Assembly (NCBI RefSeq): GCF_023516455.1
Contig: NZ_JAMGBA010000003.1
Location: 124,001 to 188,000, forward strand
DNA length: 64,000 nucleotides
Source of the DNA: Sphingomonas caseinilytica
Lineage (GTDB): Bacteria; Pseudomonadota; Alphaproteobacteria; Sphingomonadales; Sphingomonadaceae
Reading direction: 5' to 3'
The notes under the pieces were generated by a model. The model ran no database searches. It saw only the letters and a program-made list of their open reading frames with translations, and was not told the DNA's origin. A program made the position numbers and the translations under genes. Positions 22,406 to 31,146 of the stretch are shown here, piece by piece. Positions within the stretch are counted from its first letter, which is position 1, and every line of letters begins with the position of its first letter.

Positions 22406-23029
22406 CTAATACCCCATCAGCGCCAAAACCTCTTTCCGGCTCCGGTCATCTTCGCGAAAAACACCCATAATCCGCGACGTGGTCATCATCACGCCCGGCG
22501 TCTGGACGCCCCGGGCGGTCATGCAGGCGTGGCTGGCTTCGATCACCACCGCGACGCCCTTGGGCTGAAGATGCTCGCAGATGCAGTCGGCGACCTGCGC
22601 GGTCAGCCGTTCCTGAACCTGCAGCCGCCTCGCATAGCCGTGAAGAACGCGGGCCAACTTGCTGATTCCAACCACTTTATCGCGCGGTAGATAGGCGATC
22701 GACGCTTTGCCGATGATCGGCGCCATATGATGCTCGCAGTGTGACTGGAACGGGATGTCCTTCAGCAGGACGATCTCGTCATAGCCGCCAACCTCATGGA
22801 AGGTCCGCGACAGGTGATGCGCCGGGTCTTCGGAATAGCCCCGGGCATATTCGCGCCAGGCCCGCGCCACCCGCTTCGGCGTATCCAATAGGCCTTCGCG
22901 GTCCGGATCGTCGCCGGCCCAGCGGATCAGCGTCTTGACCGCTTCCTCGACCTCGCTCGGCACCGCGACCTTGGGCGCGCTGCTGACCAGGTCGCCGTCC
23001 TCGGGGCTGCATTCCCTGCCCTGGCTCAT
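22406..23029 (-). CDS. folE: GTP cyclohydrolase I
   Basis: The protein has 207 residues. It converts GTP to 7,8-dihydroneopterin triphosphate, the first step of folate synthesis. Visible are [10 protein letters not shown], the zinc-site [10 protein letters not shown] (Cys and His ligands, about 97-106), [22 protein letters not shown] and the C-terminal [11 protein letters not shown] (third ligand Cys). The length is typical. It is last in a three-gene unit and its ATG overlaps the flavoprotein stop by four bases. Confidence 0.97.
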   Translation of the reverse strand: MSQGRECSPEDGDLVSSAPKVAVPSEVEEAVKTLIRWAGDDPDREGLLDTPKRVARAWREYARGYSEDPAHHLSRTFHEVGGYDEIVLLKDIPFQSHCEHHMAPIIGKASIAYLPRDKVVGISKLARVLHGYARRLQVQERLTAQVADCICEHLQPKGVAVVIEASHACMTARGVQTPGVMMTTSRIMGVFREDDRSRKEVLALMGY

Positions 23030-24360
23030 CGCTTCAATTCCTCGGCTATGTCGTCCGCCACGGTCGCCACCTGCCCCCTGATATCAGGGACGGCGGTGAT
23101 TTCCCAAAAGCGGCCCTTGGTCAGCGGCCCCAGCGCCCAGGCCCGCTTTGCACCCGCGATCCGCGACCGGCCATCTACGTCCAGGCCCAGGTCGAGCGAA
23201 TCCGGCCGCGCGTGGCCGCCGTCGAACAGGCTGTTAAGCAACGGATCGTCGCTTTCTGAAATGGCGCCCAGCGGCCCGGTGCAGTTCACGGCGAGGCAGA
23301 AGTTCACCGACTTGGCATTCTCCATCCCGCGCCGCTGGATCGCGACCGCAAGCTGGCCTTTCTCCTCGCGCATCGCCTTGACCCGGGCCGCGACGATATG
23401 GAGCCGCCCTTCCTGCACCAGCTGCTTGATGCGGCCGGCGACTTCCGGCGCGATCCGGTGGCGGTGGACGTCCCACCATGGCCGGGCATGGCGCAGGAAG
23501 CGTAGGCGATCGGCATCGGTCAGCGCCTGCCAGATCTGGTGCGTATAGGGCCGGATGCTGTCGACCGCGGCGCGCCAGCCGACCCGCGCGCTCTGGCTCC
23601 GCAGCCATTCCCACAATGCTTTAAGCGATCCTTGCGGGACTTCCTCGATCCTGACCGGCGCCGGATTGTGCTCGGCATGGGCGCGCGGAGCGAGGCCCCG
23701 CCGAGACAGGGCGCAGATCTGGCCGCGGTGCCCGGCTTCGTCCAGGCTCAGCACCACGTCGATCATGGTGAGACCGGTCCCGATCAGCAGGACGTCGCTG
23801 TTGAGGGCCGCCGCCCGTTCGACCGCCTTCCGCCCCTCATCGCTCCACGGGTCGTTGACGAACAGCTGCTCGGAAATTCCGGTCGCCGCTTCCGGCGGAT
23901 CGGGCGCCTGATTGCCGTGGGCGACGACCAGCGCCTTGGCGTTGAGCTCCGTCCCATCGCCCAGCGCGACCGTCCAGCCGCCGCCAGCGCGCGGCCCGGC
24001 CGACTGCGCATCAGCCCGGACGACCGTCACCAGCCCGCTATCCTCCGCTTCCTGCAGGATCCCGCTCAGATATTCGCCATAGCGGCGCCGGGGCACGAAA
24101 TCGCCCGGCTGATAACCCTCGCCCTCGACCGTCTTGGCGAAATGTTCTGGCTCGTCGGCCCAGGCGCCCATCTTCGCCGCGACGACGTTTAGCAAATGCG
24201 CATCTTCCGGCGTCGAGTATGCGGTGCCACGCCCTTCCCGGCCGCTCCGCTCGACTAAGGTTGCCCGGATGCCGCGACGTGCCAGCTCAGCCGCCAGCAT
24301 CGTTCCGGAAAAGCCGCCGCCGACGATGATTACGCCGGTGTCACCCGTCACAGGGCTCAA
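23026..24360 (-). CDS. FAD/NAD(P)-binding oxidoreductase-like protein
   Basis: This 444-residue protein has an N-terminal dinucleotide fold [22 protein letters not shown] (about 9-29) and the start [18 protein letters not shown] central NAD-binding-like stretch, [21 protein letters not shown], lies at about 195, and a [18 protein letters not shown] element near the end. The pattern is that of the FAD-NAD(P)-binding group related to HpnW- and lysine N6-hydroxylase-like flavoproteins. The substrate is unknown. It is translationally coupled to both neighbours by 4-bp overlaps, so its product may act with folE in pterin metabolism, or simply share its promoter. Confidence 0.82.
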   Translation of the reverse strand: MSPVTGDTGVIIVGGGFSGTMLAAELARRGIRATLVERSGREGRGTAYSTPEDAHLLNVVAAKMGAWADEPEHFAKTVEGEGYQPGDFVPRRRYGEYLSGILQEAEDSGLVTVVRADAQSAGPRAGGGWTVALGDGTELNAKALVVAHGNQAPDPPEAATGISEQLFVNDPWSDEGRKAVERAAALNSDVLLIGTGLTMIDVVLSLDEAGHRGQICALSRRGLAPRAHAEHNPAPVRIEEVPQGSLKALWEWLRSQSARVGWRAAVDSIRPYTHQIWQALTDADRLRFLRHARPWWDVHRHRIAPEVAGRIKQLVQEGRLHIVAARVKAMREEKGQLAVAIQRRGMENAKSVNFCLAVNCTGPLGAISESDDPLLNSLFDGGHARPDSLDLGLDVDGRSRIAGAKRAWALGPLTKGRFWEITAVPDIRGQVATVADDIAEELKR

Positions 24361-24602
24361 ATCTCATAGTCCGGCCAAGCGTTCGGGTTGGCCGCGCCGG
24401 CCTTCCGCTTCACCATATGATCGTGAAGGCTCATCACCGTCTTTCCGGCGGTTTCGGTGAAGAGGGCCGGGATGACCGCATGGACCATGCAGGCAATGCC
24501 CGCTCCCACCATCCGGGCGCCGATGACGATTGCTCCAACGCCATGCTCCCACCAGCTCATACCCAGCGACTTGGGGTGATCCTGGAACAGTTGCGCGAGC
24601 AT
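24357..24602 (-). CDS. Small DUF6356-like membrane protein
   Basis: The gene encodes 81 residues from the ATG at 24602, preceded by GAGAGGG. The motif HPKSLGMSWWEH near the N-terminus, followed by one membrane helix (GVGAIVIGARMVGAGIACMVHAVIPALF), is the pattern of DUF6356 proteins of sphingomonads, whose function is unknown. It is the first gene of the folE operon and overlaps the flavoprotein gene by four bases. An earlier in-frame start at 24620 is possible. Confidence 0.75.
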   Translation of the reverse strand: MLAQLFQDHPKSLGMSWWEHGVGAIVIGARMVGAGIACMVHAVIPALFTETAGKTVMSLHDHMVKRKAGAANPNAWPDYEI

Positions 24603-24627
24603 TTTTCCCTCTCTTTTCAAAAACTTC

Positions 24628-24704
24628 TGGTGGCCCCGACAGGACTCGAACCTGTGACCTTCGGTTTAGGAAACCGCTGCTCTATCCTGCTGAGCTACGG
24701 AGCC
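24628..24704 (-). tRNA. tRNA-Arg (anticodon CCU)
   Basis: The reverse strand gives a complete cloverleaf: acceptor GGCTCCG pairing with CGGGGCC (one T-G pair), D-arm GCTCAGC with the AGAGC end, anticodon loop TTCCTAA with anticodon CCT, and T-arm with GGTTCGAGTCC. The CCA end is encoded. It reads AGG codons. It lies directly upstream of the folE operon in the same direction. Confidence 0.97.
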
Positions 24705-24740
24705 ATCCCACTTGCCCCTTAGGAAAGCTGCCGGGCTTAA

Positions 24741-25571
24741 TCAATTCGCCACTGGCGCTATCGGCCGGCGATGCTGGTGAACCGGGATCCGCGACCTGAC
24801 GTCGGCGATGCGCGTCAGGTCCAGTTCGGCGAAGGCCAGGCCCGGCTCACCGTCCATCTCAAGGATCAGTTCGCCCCACGGGTCGGCAACCAGCGAATGG
24901 CCATAGGTCTCGCGGCCATCCTCATGCCGCCCGGCCTGGGCCGCCGCGACGATGAACAGCTCGGCCTCGATCGCCCGGGCCCGCATCAGCACTTGCCAAT
25001 GCGCTTTGCCGGTCGGGACGGTGAACGCCGCCGGCACCGAGATGACGTCGGCGCCTGCCTCGCTCAGCCGCTGGAACAGTTCCGGAAAGCGGAGGTCGTA
25101 GCAAATGGTGAGGCCCAGCTTTCCGACCGGCGTGCCGGGGACGATCACGGCCGACTTGCCTGCATCATACATCGCCGACTCTCGCCAGCTTTCGCCGGTG
25201 GGCAGGTCGACGTCGAACAGGTGGATCTTGTCGTACCGTGCGCGGATCTCGCCCTGGCCATCGATCACGAACCCCCGGTTGACCAGCTTTCCGCCTTCTC
25301 CCTTGAGGGCCAGCGATCCGAGGTGCACCCAGATGCCGTGCCTCGCCGCCGCTTCCCGAACGGCGGCCAGCACCAGATCCTCTGCCTCGGGCTTCGCCTT
25401 GCCCAGCGCCCGTTCCCGATCACGGTCGAGCATTCCCGACATCTCCGGGGTGAACAGCATTTGCGCCCCGCCGGCGGCGGCATCGCTTACGGCTGACACG
25501 AGGCGCTCCGCATTGGCCGCGGGGTCGATGCCGCTCTGGGCCTGGAACAGCGCGATCCGCGTCGCCGTCAT
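24741..25571 (-). CDS. Carbon-nitrogen hydrolase, nitrilase superfamily (Nit-like)
   Basis: This 276-residue enzyme starts at the ATG at 25571, overlapping the glutaredoxin stop by four bases. The Glu-Lys-Cys triad is visible: LFTPEMSG (about 43), RYDKIHLFD (about 113) and LTICYDLRFPE (about 151). The sequence is of the Nit1/Nit2 branch. Those enzymes hydrolyse deaminated glutathione and related omega-amides, a repair of metabolic side products. The link to a glutaredoxin gene fits a glutathione-related role. Confidence 0.92.
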   Translation of the reverse strand: MTATRIALFQAQSGIDPAANAERLVSAVSDAAAGGAQMLFTPEMSGMLDRDRERALGKAKPEAEDLVLAAVREAAARHGIWVHLGSLALKGEGGKLVNRGFVIDGQGEIRARYDKIHLFDVDLPTGESWRESAMYDAGKSAVIVPGTPVGKLGLTICYDLRFPELFQRLSEAGADVISVPAAFTVPTGKAHWQVLMRARAIEAELFIVAAAQAGRHEDGRETYGHSLVADPWGELILEMDGEPGLAFAELDLTRIADVRSRIPVHQHRRPIAPVAN

Positions 25572-25825
25572 GCGGCCAGCAACTCGTCCAGCTTGCCCTG
25601 CTGCTCCAGCCACATCAGGTCGTCGCAGCCGCCGACATGACGGCCGTCGATGAAGATTTGCGGTACGGTCATTCGTCCTCCGGCCCGCTCGACCATTTCC
25701 GCCTTCTTGGCTCCGCCGAAGTCCACCGCGATTTCCTGGAACTTCACTTTCTTCATTTCGAGCAGCCGTTTCGCACGCGTGCAAAAGCCGCAGGTCATTT
25801 TCGTATAGATTTCAACTTGGGCCAA
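25568..25825 (-). CDS. grxC: Glutaredoxin 3-like
   Basis: The protein has 85 residues, the usual size for a class I glutaredoxin. The redox site reads TCGFC (Cys12, Cys15) rather than CPYC. TVPQIFIDGRHVGGCDDL, with the cis-Pro and GG-D glutathione site, is intact. It reduces disulfides and mixed glutathione disulfides in the cytoplasm. It sits between comF (33 bp) and the Nit-like gene (4-bp overlap). Confidence 0.95.
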   Translation of the reverse strand: MAQVEIYTKMTCGFCTRAKRLLEMKKVKFQEIAVDFGGAKKAEMVERAGGRMTVPQIFIDGRHVGGCDDLMWLEQQGKLDELLAA

Positions 25826-25858
25826 CGCGGCCTCCTCACGTCCCGATTCGTCAATGGC

Positions 25859-26605
25859 TTAACGCATCAGCTGCGATGGGCGAACCACCCTTGCCCAACA
25901 AATCAGCTCGACGCGGACAGCACCGGCCTTTCGCAGCACCTTTGCGCAAGCCTCGGCCGTGCTTCCGCTGGTCAGCACGTCGTCGATCAGGATGACCGTC
26001 TTTCCGGCCAGCTCGCTACCGTCACCTACCTGAAACGCGCCGGCGACCGCCTTGCGCCGCTGACTGTGGCTCATGCCTTTGAGCGGTTTGGTCCGCTTGA
26101 TCCGCCGAAGCGCGTTGTTCGGCGTCGGCATGCGCCAGATCCGCCCAAGCTCCCGAGCGACCAGCGTGGACTGGTTGAACCCCCTGCTCCAGATGCGCCA
26201 GCGATGAAGCGGCACCGGGATGAGCAACGCCTCGTCATCCCACGCGCCCTTCAGCGGGGCCATATAGCGCGCCATCGTCCGCGCCAGTCCAACCTTTCGG
26301 CCATATTTTAGGTTAAGCGCGATAGCGCGCGGCAACTCGTCATAGGCCACCGCGGCGCGAATTCGGTGCAGGTGCGGCGGATCGGCAAGGCAACGGCCAC
26401 AAGTGTCGGCTTCGGTCGCCAGAAGCGGCAGCCCACAACGCTCGCATCCCTCGCTCCCCAGCCACTCCATCCTGTTCCAGCAGGGCGGGCAAAAGGCACC
26501 CGCCTCCTCAATCACCTCGCCGCAGCCCGCGCAGCGCGGCGGAAGCGCATAATCGACCACCGCGCGGCCAAGCGAGCGAAGCGGATCAATCAGCGAACTT
26601 GCCAT
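25859..26605 (-). CDS. comF: ComF-family phosphoribosyltransferase-like protein
   Basis: The protein has 248 residues from the ATG at 26605; another ATG at 26638 adds 11 residues. The N-terminus has four CxxC knuckles (RCAGCGE, FCPPCW, GCERCGLP, TCGRC), probably zinc-binding. A phosphoribosyltransferase fold follows, with VPLHRWRIWSRGFNQS and the PRPP loop VILIDDVLTSGSTAEAC (about 205-221). ComF proteins help DNA uptake in naturally competent bacteria but are widespread where competence is unknown. It is divergent from the methyltransferase gene. Confidence 0.92.
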   Translation of the reverse strand: MASSLIDPLRSLGRAVVDYALPPRCAGCGEVIEEAGAFCPPCWNRMEWLGSEGCERCGLPLLATEADTCGRCLADPPHLHRIRAAVAYDELPRAIALNLKYGRKVGLARTMARYMAPLKGAWDDEALLIPVPLHRWRIWSRGFNQSTLVARELGRIWRMPTPNNALRRIKRTKPLKGMSHSQRRKAVAGAFQVGDGSELAGKTVILIDDVLTSGSTAEACAKVLRKAGAVRVELICWARVVRPSQLMR

Positions 26606-26648
26606 AACCCACTTGTTGCCGCGGATGACCCGACGCACAAGCGCCGGC

Positions 26649-27419
26649 GTGACTCGTGACCTGTTCGATCGCCACCTCCGGGCCGTGCGCCGCGACCGCG
26701 CCGCTCATCTGGGCCCGGAACTGTTCCTCTATGACCGCGCGTTCGACGACTGCCTCGAGCGGCTCCGTGACATAGCACGCCCGTTTGAAAGGGCGCTGCT
26801 GATCGGTTGCCCCTCACCCAAGTGGCCAGAACCCCTGCGACAGATGGTCGGGGATATCGACGTGGTGGACCCGGGATTGCGCTTTGCCGGGACAGCCAAT
26901 GGCAGGCAGGTTGAGGAGGATCGCTTCGACTTCGGCGAGGAGCGCTACGACCTCTGCATTGCGATCGGTACGCTGGATTCCGTCAATGACCTGCCGCTCG
27001 CACTCCAGCTGATCCGCCGAGCAATGCGTAGCGACGCACCCTTCATCGGCGCGATGGCGGGCGGCAATAGCCTCGCAACGCTGCGGGCCGGCCTGATCGA
27101 AGCCGGTCGCGCGGCCGGCCGCATCGTCGGTCGCGCCCATCCACGCATCGACGCCTCCTCGCTCGCCCAGCTGCTAGCCACGGCAGGTTTCAACATGCCC
27201 GTCGTCGACATCGACCGCGTGACGCTCCGCTACAATAGCCTTGGTGACCTAATCCGCGACTTGCGTGCCATGGGCGCAACCTCCGTCCTGGCCGAACGCC
27301 CGCCCATCTTCACGAAATCGGAAGCTATTCACCTGCAAAATGCATTTACCGGAGCAGGCGAAGATGGCCGGACCGAGGAAATCGTGGAAATCCTCCATTT
27401 TCTGGCCTGGAGCCAATAA
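26649..27419 (+). CDS. SAM-dependent methyltransferase-like protein (BioC/NDUFAF5-like)
   Basis: The 256-residue protein starts at a GTG giving TRDLFDRHLRAVRRDRAA, a typical opening of the BioC/NDUFAF5 group. Motif I is degenerate: RALLIGCPSPKW in place of the glycine loop, which may weaken SAM binding. DLCIAIGTLDSVNDLPLAL is the motif IV/V region, and the RRAMRSDAPFIGAMAGGNSLATLR stretch matches the family. NDUFAF5 hydroxylates an arginine of complex I and BioC methylates malonyl-ACP. No biotin gene is nearby, so the first role is the better fit. Confidence 0.8.
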   Translation: MTRDLFDRHLRAVRRDRAAHLGPELFLYDRAFDDCLERLRDIARPFERALLIGCPSPKWPEPLRQMVGDIDVVDPGLRFAGTANGRQVEEDRFDFGEERYDLCIAIGTLDSVNDLPLALQLIRRAMRSDAPFIGAMAGGNSLATLRAGLIEAGRAAGRIVGRAHPRIDASSLAQLLATAGFNMPVVDIDRVTLRYNSLGDLIRDLRAMGATSVLAERPPIFTKSEAIHLQNAFTGAGEDGRTEEIVEILHFLAWSQ

Positions 27420-27515
27420 TCGAGGCAAGCGGCGAATTAACCTCGTTACGCCAATGAATCCTTAATCAAATTCGCGGTAAGAGGGCACAGTGGACCAGGA
27501 CCAGAGGAGGGTGGC

Positions 27516-27701
27516 GTGTTTGCTATCCGAAGGATGCGTCGACTGCGCTCGGACAAGCGCGGCGCGACAGCAATTGAATATGGGTTGATCGCGGCCTTGA
27601 TCGCCGTTGCCATCATCAGCAGCTTGCAGAAGCTCGGCGGTGGCGCGAATGGCATGTGGGGCCAGCTGGACTCAGATCTCGAAGACGCGATGCAGCAATA
27701 A
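27516..27701 (+). CDS. Flp/Fap-type IVb pilin
   Basis: The protein has 61 residues from a GTG with GAGGAGGG six bases upstream. The pattern KRGATAIEYGLIAALIAVAIIS (about 14-35) is the classic Flp signature: prepilin cleavage after Gly, then Glu at position +5 (here after ATAI) in a hydrophobic helix. Flp pilins form adhesive pili assembled by the Tad machinery. No tad/cpa gene is in the window, so this is an orphan pilin that may use a system encoded elsewhere. The gene ends exactly where the convergent M48 gene ends. Confidence 0.93.
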   Translation: MFAIRRMRRLRSDKRGATAIEYGLIAALIAVAIISSLQKLGGGANGMWGQLDSDLEDAMQQ

Positions 27702-29189
27702 TCAGCTCGTTCTTCGCGGCCCGTATACCACCAGCTTGACCTTCTGGCCCGGCACCAACGGGCTATTGGCATCGATGCCGTTGATCGCAAGGAACCGATC
27801 AAGCTGGAAATCGCGATAGGCCATCCGACTTGCCAACCGTTGGATGGTATCGCCCCTCTGCACCGTCACAACATTGATGACTTTCGGCTTGATCGCCGCA
27901 GCCTCGGCAGCCGAAATCTTGCGAACCGAGTTGAACATCGATGCGAAGGGCTGACCTCCGGTTCCGGCGCGCGTCAGGGTCACGAAGTGATAAATGGTGT
28001 CCGGACTCCACTGATAGGCAATGACCCCAACATCGATCGCACCTGATTGGCTGTTCGCGCGGGCCGTGACGTAGCTTGCGGGGATGCCATTGACGGTCGT
28101 CCGCTGGATCTGCCCCATCTGGAGCTGTGTCTTGCCTCCGGTAAGCTCTTGGAGAACCTCGTAAATATAATTGTCGATGTTCCCGCTGTAGCGCCCGCCC
28201 GAAAACTGGGACTGGCCGCCCGAGCCCTGGATGCTCACTTCCCGGGTACCGTTCTGCATCAGATAGCCGGTCGGCACGGTGAACTGCATGCCAAGGTCAG
28301 GATGGGTGAAGGTCCGGCCGTCGATCACGCCCTGAGCCGGATCATCGTCGACCATCGCGCCGTTGAGCTGGGCCAGATAGGCATCGCGGTTGCGCAATCC
28401 CTGCCCGGCGCGGCCGGTTTGCCGCGCAAGCTGGCTCGCCTGCGCCATCCGGTTTTCGCTTAAGGGATGGGTGCTCGCCCACTCCGGTGTCGATCGGCTG
28501 CGATCGCCCTGGAGCCGTGCTTCAAGCGCGGACGATCTGGTCAGCTGGCCGAGCATCGTCGCGCTGGCATTGGGGTCGTATCCTGCCGCCGTAAGATAGC
28601 GGATGCCCAGCTGATCGGCCTGATACTCCTGGTCGCGGCTGAAGCTCAGCAACCGCATCTTGGAGAATTGCTGGGCGCCTTGCGAAATCAGGCCGCCGAA
28701 AGCGTTGTTGCCGACGACGGCGCCAAGCACCGAACCAAGCACTCCCCATACGGCGCTGCTTTGCTGTGCCGACTTGCGCTGCTTGTGATGGTTTGCGGCG
28801 ATATGGCCGGTTTCATGCCCGACGACGAACGCCAGTTCGGCTTCGTCGTTGATGATGCCCATCAGCTGCCGGGTCAGGTAAACATAGCCGCCCGGTACCG
28901 CGAACGCATTCTCAACGGCGCTGTTGAGCGTCGTGAAGTGATAGACCTGTCCGGCATTGGCAGTGCCCGAAAATGCCGCGACCCGCCGGCCTACGCCTTC
29001 GACATAGGCGGCGCGCGGACCGGTCAAGGCGCCGCCGAATTCCTCCACGATCTCCGGATGCTGGCGGGCAGCTTCCTGGATGTCTCGCTGGTTGAGATAA
29101 TTTGGCTGCTGCGGCTGGGCCTCAGCCGTCGAAAGGGCCGACAAGGCCAGCACCGAGGTCGCTGCGACCAAGAAAAGCGGCATACGCAT
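27702..29189 (-). CDS. Exported M48 zinc metalloprotease with a LysM domain
   Basis: The protein has 495 residues from the ATG at 29189, chosen for its GGAG site. A signal peptide covers about 1-25. The M48 protease has VVGHETGHIAANHH (zinc HExxH, about 128-141) and the distal Glu in QEYQADQLG (about 194). A middle domain is of BepA-like proteases. A C-terminal LysM-like module (TVQRGDTIQRLASRM, about 440-490) would bind peptidoglycan. Such enzymes do quality control of outer-membrane assembly in the periplasm. The stop abuts the Flp pilin stop. Confidence 0.93.
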   Translation of the reverse strand: MRMPLFLVAATSVLALSALSTAEAQPQQPNYLNQRDIQEAARQHPEIVEEFGGALTGPRAAYVEGVGRRVAAFSGTANAGQVYHFTTLNSAVENAFAVPGGYVYLTRQLMGIINDEAELAFVVGHETGHIAANHHKQRKSAQQSSAVWGVLGSVLGAVVGNNAFGGLISQGAQQFSKMRLLSFSRDQEYQADQLGIRYLTAAGYDPNASATMLGQLTRSSALEARLQGDRSRSTPEWASTHPLSENRMAQASQLARQTGRAGQGLRNRDAYLAQLNGAMVDDDPAQGVIDGRTFTHPDLGMQFTVPTGYLMQNGTREVSIQGSGGQSQFSGGRYSGNIDNYIYEVLQELTGGKTQLQMGQIQRTTVNGIPASYVTARANSQSGAIDVGVIAYQWSPDTIYHFVTLTRAGTGGQPFASMFNSVRKISAAEAAAIKPKVINVVTVQRGDTIQRLASRMAYRDFQLDRFLAINGIDANSPLVPGQKVKLVVYGPRRTS

Positions 29190-29274
29190 AACCAACTCCA
29201 TCGCTGATTCCGGTTTTCGCCAGAATGAACGGCAGCCGCAATTGGTTGGTTCCGTAACGATTGATCCGCTGGCG

Positions 29275-30216
29275 CTAGCCGATGGCCAGGAACTTCGCCC
29301 TGCGTTGTTCGAGCAGTTGGGCCCGATCGAGCTTCGCCAGCCCATCCAGTTCCTCGAGGATGGCAGCCTTCAAATTGCCGATCGCTTCCTCCGGAGCGCG
29401 GTGCGCGCCGCCCAGCGGCTCATCCACGACCCGGTCGACGACACCAAGCGCCCTGAGGTCCCCCGCCGTAACGCGCATAGCCTCCGCCGCGTCGGCGGCC
29501 TTGTCGGCAGTGCGCCAAAGAATGGAGGCGCAGCCTTCCGGCGAAATCACCGAATAGACGGCGTGTTCGAACATCAGGACGCGATTGGCCGCCGCGATCG
29601 CCACCGCTCCGCCCGAGCCGCCCTCACCGACCACCGCCGCGATCATCGGGACGCCAAGCGCAAGGCATTGCTCGGTCGACCGGGCGATTGCCTCGGCCTG
29701 GCCTCGCTCTTCCGCCTGCACGCCGGGAAAGGCGCCGGACGTATCGACCAGCGAGATGACGGGAAGTCCGAAACGGTCGGCCAGCTGCATCAGGCGGATG
29801 GCTTTGCGATATCCTTCCGGCTTGGCCATGCCGAAATTATGCTTGAGGCGAGTGGCGGTATCGTCGCCCTTCTCATGGCCGATCAGCAGGACTCGGCGGC
29901 CTTCGATCCGCGCCAGCCCGCCAATGATCGCCGGATCGTCGGCAAAGGCCCGATCCCCGGCAAGCGGCATGAAGTCGTCGGCAATTCCGGCCACATAATG
30001 CTTGAAGTGCGGGCGCTCGGGATGCCGGGCGACCTGAGTCTTCTGCCAGGGGGTCAGCTTGGAATAGGTTTCCTTGAGCAGCTTTTCTGCCTTGGCCTCG
30101 ATCTTCGCGACCTCCGGCTCAATGTCGATGTCGCCCGCGGTCGCGGTCTCGCGGAGCTCAATGATCCGCTGGTCGAGCGCGGCAATCGGCTTTTCAAAAT
30201 CGAGGTACGTCAGCAT
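29275..30216 (-). CDS. accA: Acetyl-CoA carboxylase carboxyltransferase subunit alpha
   Basis: This 313-residue subunit pairs with AccD to carboxylate acetyl-CoA in fatty-acid synthesis. [14 protein letters not shown] opens the protein; the core [27 protein letters not shown] (about 156-182) and [19 protein letters not shown] (about 203-221) form the crotonase-fold active site. The length is standard. It lies 33 bp after xerD and is probably the last gene of the operon that begins with the 45-aa membrane protein. Confidence 0.98.
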   Translation of the reverse strand: MLTYLDFEKPIAALDQRIIELRETATAGDIDIEPEVAKIEAKAEKLLKETYSKLTPWQKTQVARHPERPHFKHYVAGIADDFMPLAGDRAFADDPAIIGGLARIEGRRVLLIGHEKGDDTATRLKHNFGMAKPEGYRKAIRLMQLADRFGLPVISLVDTSGAFPGVQAEERGQAEAIARSTEQCLALGVPMIAAVVGEGGSGGAVAIAAANRVLMFEHAVYSVISPEGCASILWRTADKAADAAEAMRVTAGDLRALGVVDRVVDEPLGGAHRAPEEAIGNLKAAILEELDGLAKLDRAQLLEQRRAKFLAIG

Positions 30217-30249
30217 TGCGGCGCGGCGTAAGCGGCGGCGAACCCTACG

Positions 30250-31146
30250 TCAACGCCGGGGCGCATGATGCCCGCTCGCCAGCGGGTGACGGCTGTTGAC
30301 CAGCTCGACGAGCCGGGCCGAGTCGACATGGGTGTAAATTTGCGTCGTGGCGATATCGGCATGGCCGAGCAGCGACTGGAGTACCCTGAGGTCCGCTCCC
30401 CCCGCCAGAAGATGGGTCGCGAAGGCGTGCCGCAACACGTGGGGGCTGACGCGATCCGGTGAAATTCCGGCCAGCGCGGCCATGCTCCGGACGAGCTGGA
30501 ACAGGCGCACCCGGCTGAGATGGGACTTTCCGCTTGGAAAGAGCCACGGGCTCTCTGCCGGGACGTTCGGAAGCCACTTCTGCACGGCCTCGGTGGCGCG
30601 CTCCGAAACCGGGACAAGTCGCTCCTTGTCGCCTTTGCCGCGAAGCATCAGGAACGGCTGGCCGGATCGAACCGCGCGTTTGGGCAGCGAAACCAGCTCT
30701 GTCGCGCGGAGACCGGAGCCGTACAGCAGCTCCAGTAACGCCAGGTTGCGAAGCGCCAGCGGCTGATCGCTTGCCGCCCGCTCTTCCACGGCGGCGAACA
30801 TCGCTTCAACTTCATGAGTGTCGAGGATGCGGGGAAGCGGCCTCTGCAGCTTCGGGCGCGGAAGCGACGACGAAGGGTCGTCTATCCTGATACCCTCGTC
30901 GAACAGGAACCCATAAAAGCGCCGGAGCGCCGCCGACCTCCTGGCGACCGAGGAAGACGCCAGTTCGACCCAGGCCTCGCCCAGCTTCCCGAGTTCGGCA
31001 TTGCCCGCATGTTCCAATGAGCCGACGATTTCCGCCGTCGCTTCAAGGTCCCGGCGATAGGCGAGCAGCGTATTTCGAGACGCCCCCACCTCGGCCGCCA
31101 TCATCTCGCAGAAGCGGTCGACCAACGCGGCGTCGGCAGGCGTCAC
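30250..31146 (-). CDS. xerD: Site-specific tyrosine recombinase XerD
   Basis: The protein has 298 residues from a GTG. The N-terminal SAM-like domain spans about 5-90; the catalytic domain carries the Arg in GLRATELV (about 153), HVLRHAFATHLL (His and Arg, about 250) and LLGHADIATTQIYTH (His and catalytic Tyr, about 275). With XerC it resolves chromosome dimers at dif. No dif-like or phage context is seen, so this is the chromosomal resolvase. Its GTG overlaps the stop of the upstream gene by four bases. Confidence 0.95.
   Translation of the reverse strand: MTPADAALVDRFCEMMAAEVGASRNTLLAYRRDLEATAEIVGSLEHAGNAELGKLGEAWVELASSSVARRSAALRRFYGFLFDEGIRIDDPSSSLPRPKLQRPLPRILDTHEVEAMFAAVEERAASDQPLALRNLALLELLYGSGLRATELVSLPKRAVRSGQPFLMLRGKGDKERLVPVSERATEAVQKWLPNVPAESPWLFPSGKSHLSRVRLFQLVRSMAALAGISPDRVSPHVLRHAFATHLLAGGADLRVLQSLLGHADIATTQIYTHVDSARLVELVNSRHPLASGHHAPRR

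Noticed and set aside
24628-24704. tRNA-Arg as an integration site for an island
   Set aside because: No integrase gene or partial tRNA copy is seen on either side; neighbours are ordinary core genes.
27421-27445. CGAGG/CCTCG stem after the methyltransferase gene
   Set aside because: Five base pairs and no T run; too weak to call a terminator.
30250-31146. XerD as a sign of an integrated element
   Set aside because: It sits in a housekeeping operon with accA and has the layout of the chromosomal XerD; no other mobile-element genes or att-like repeats are nearby.
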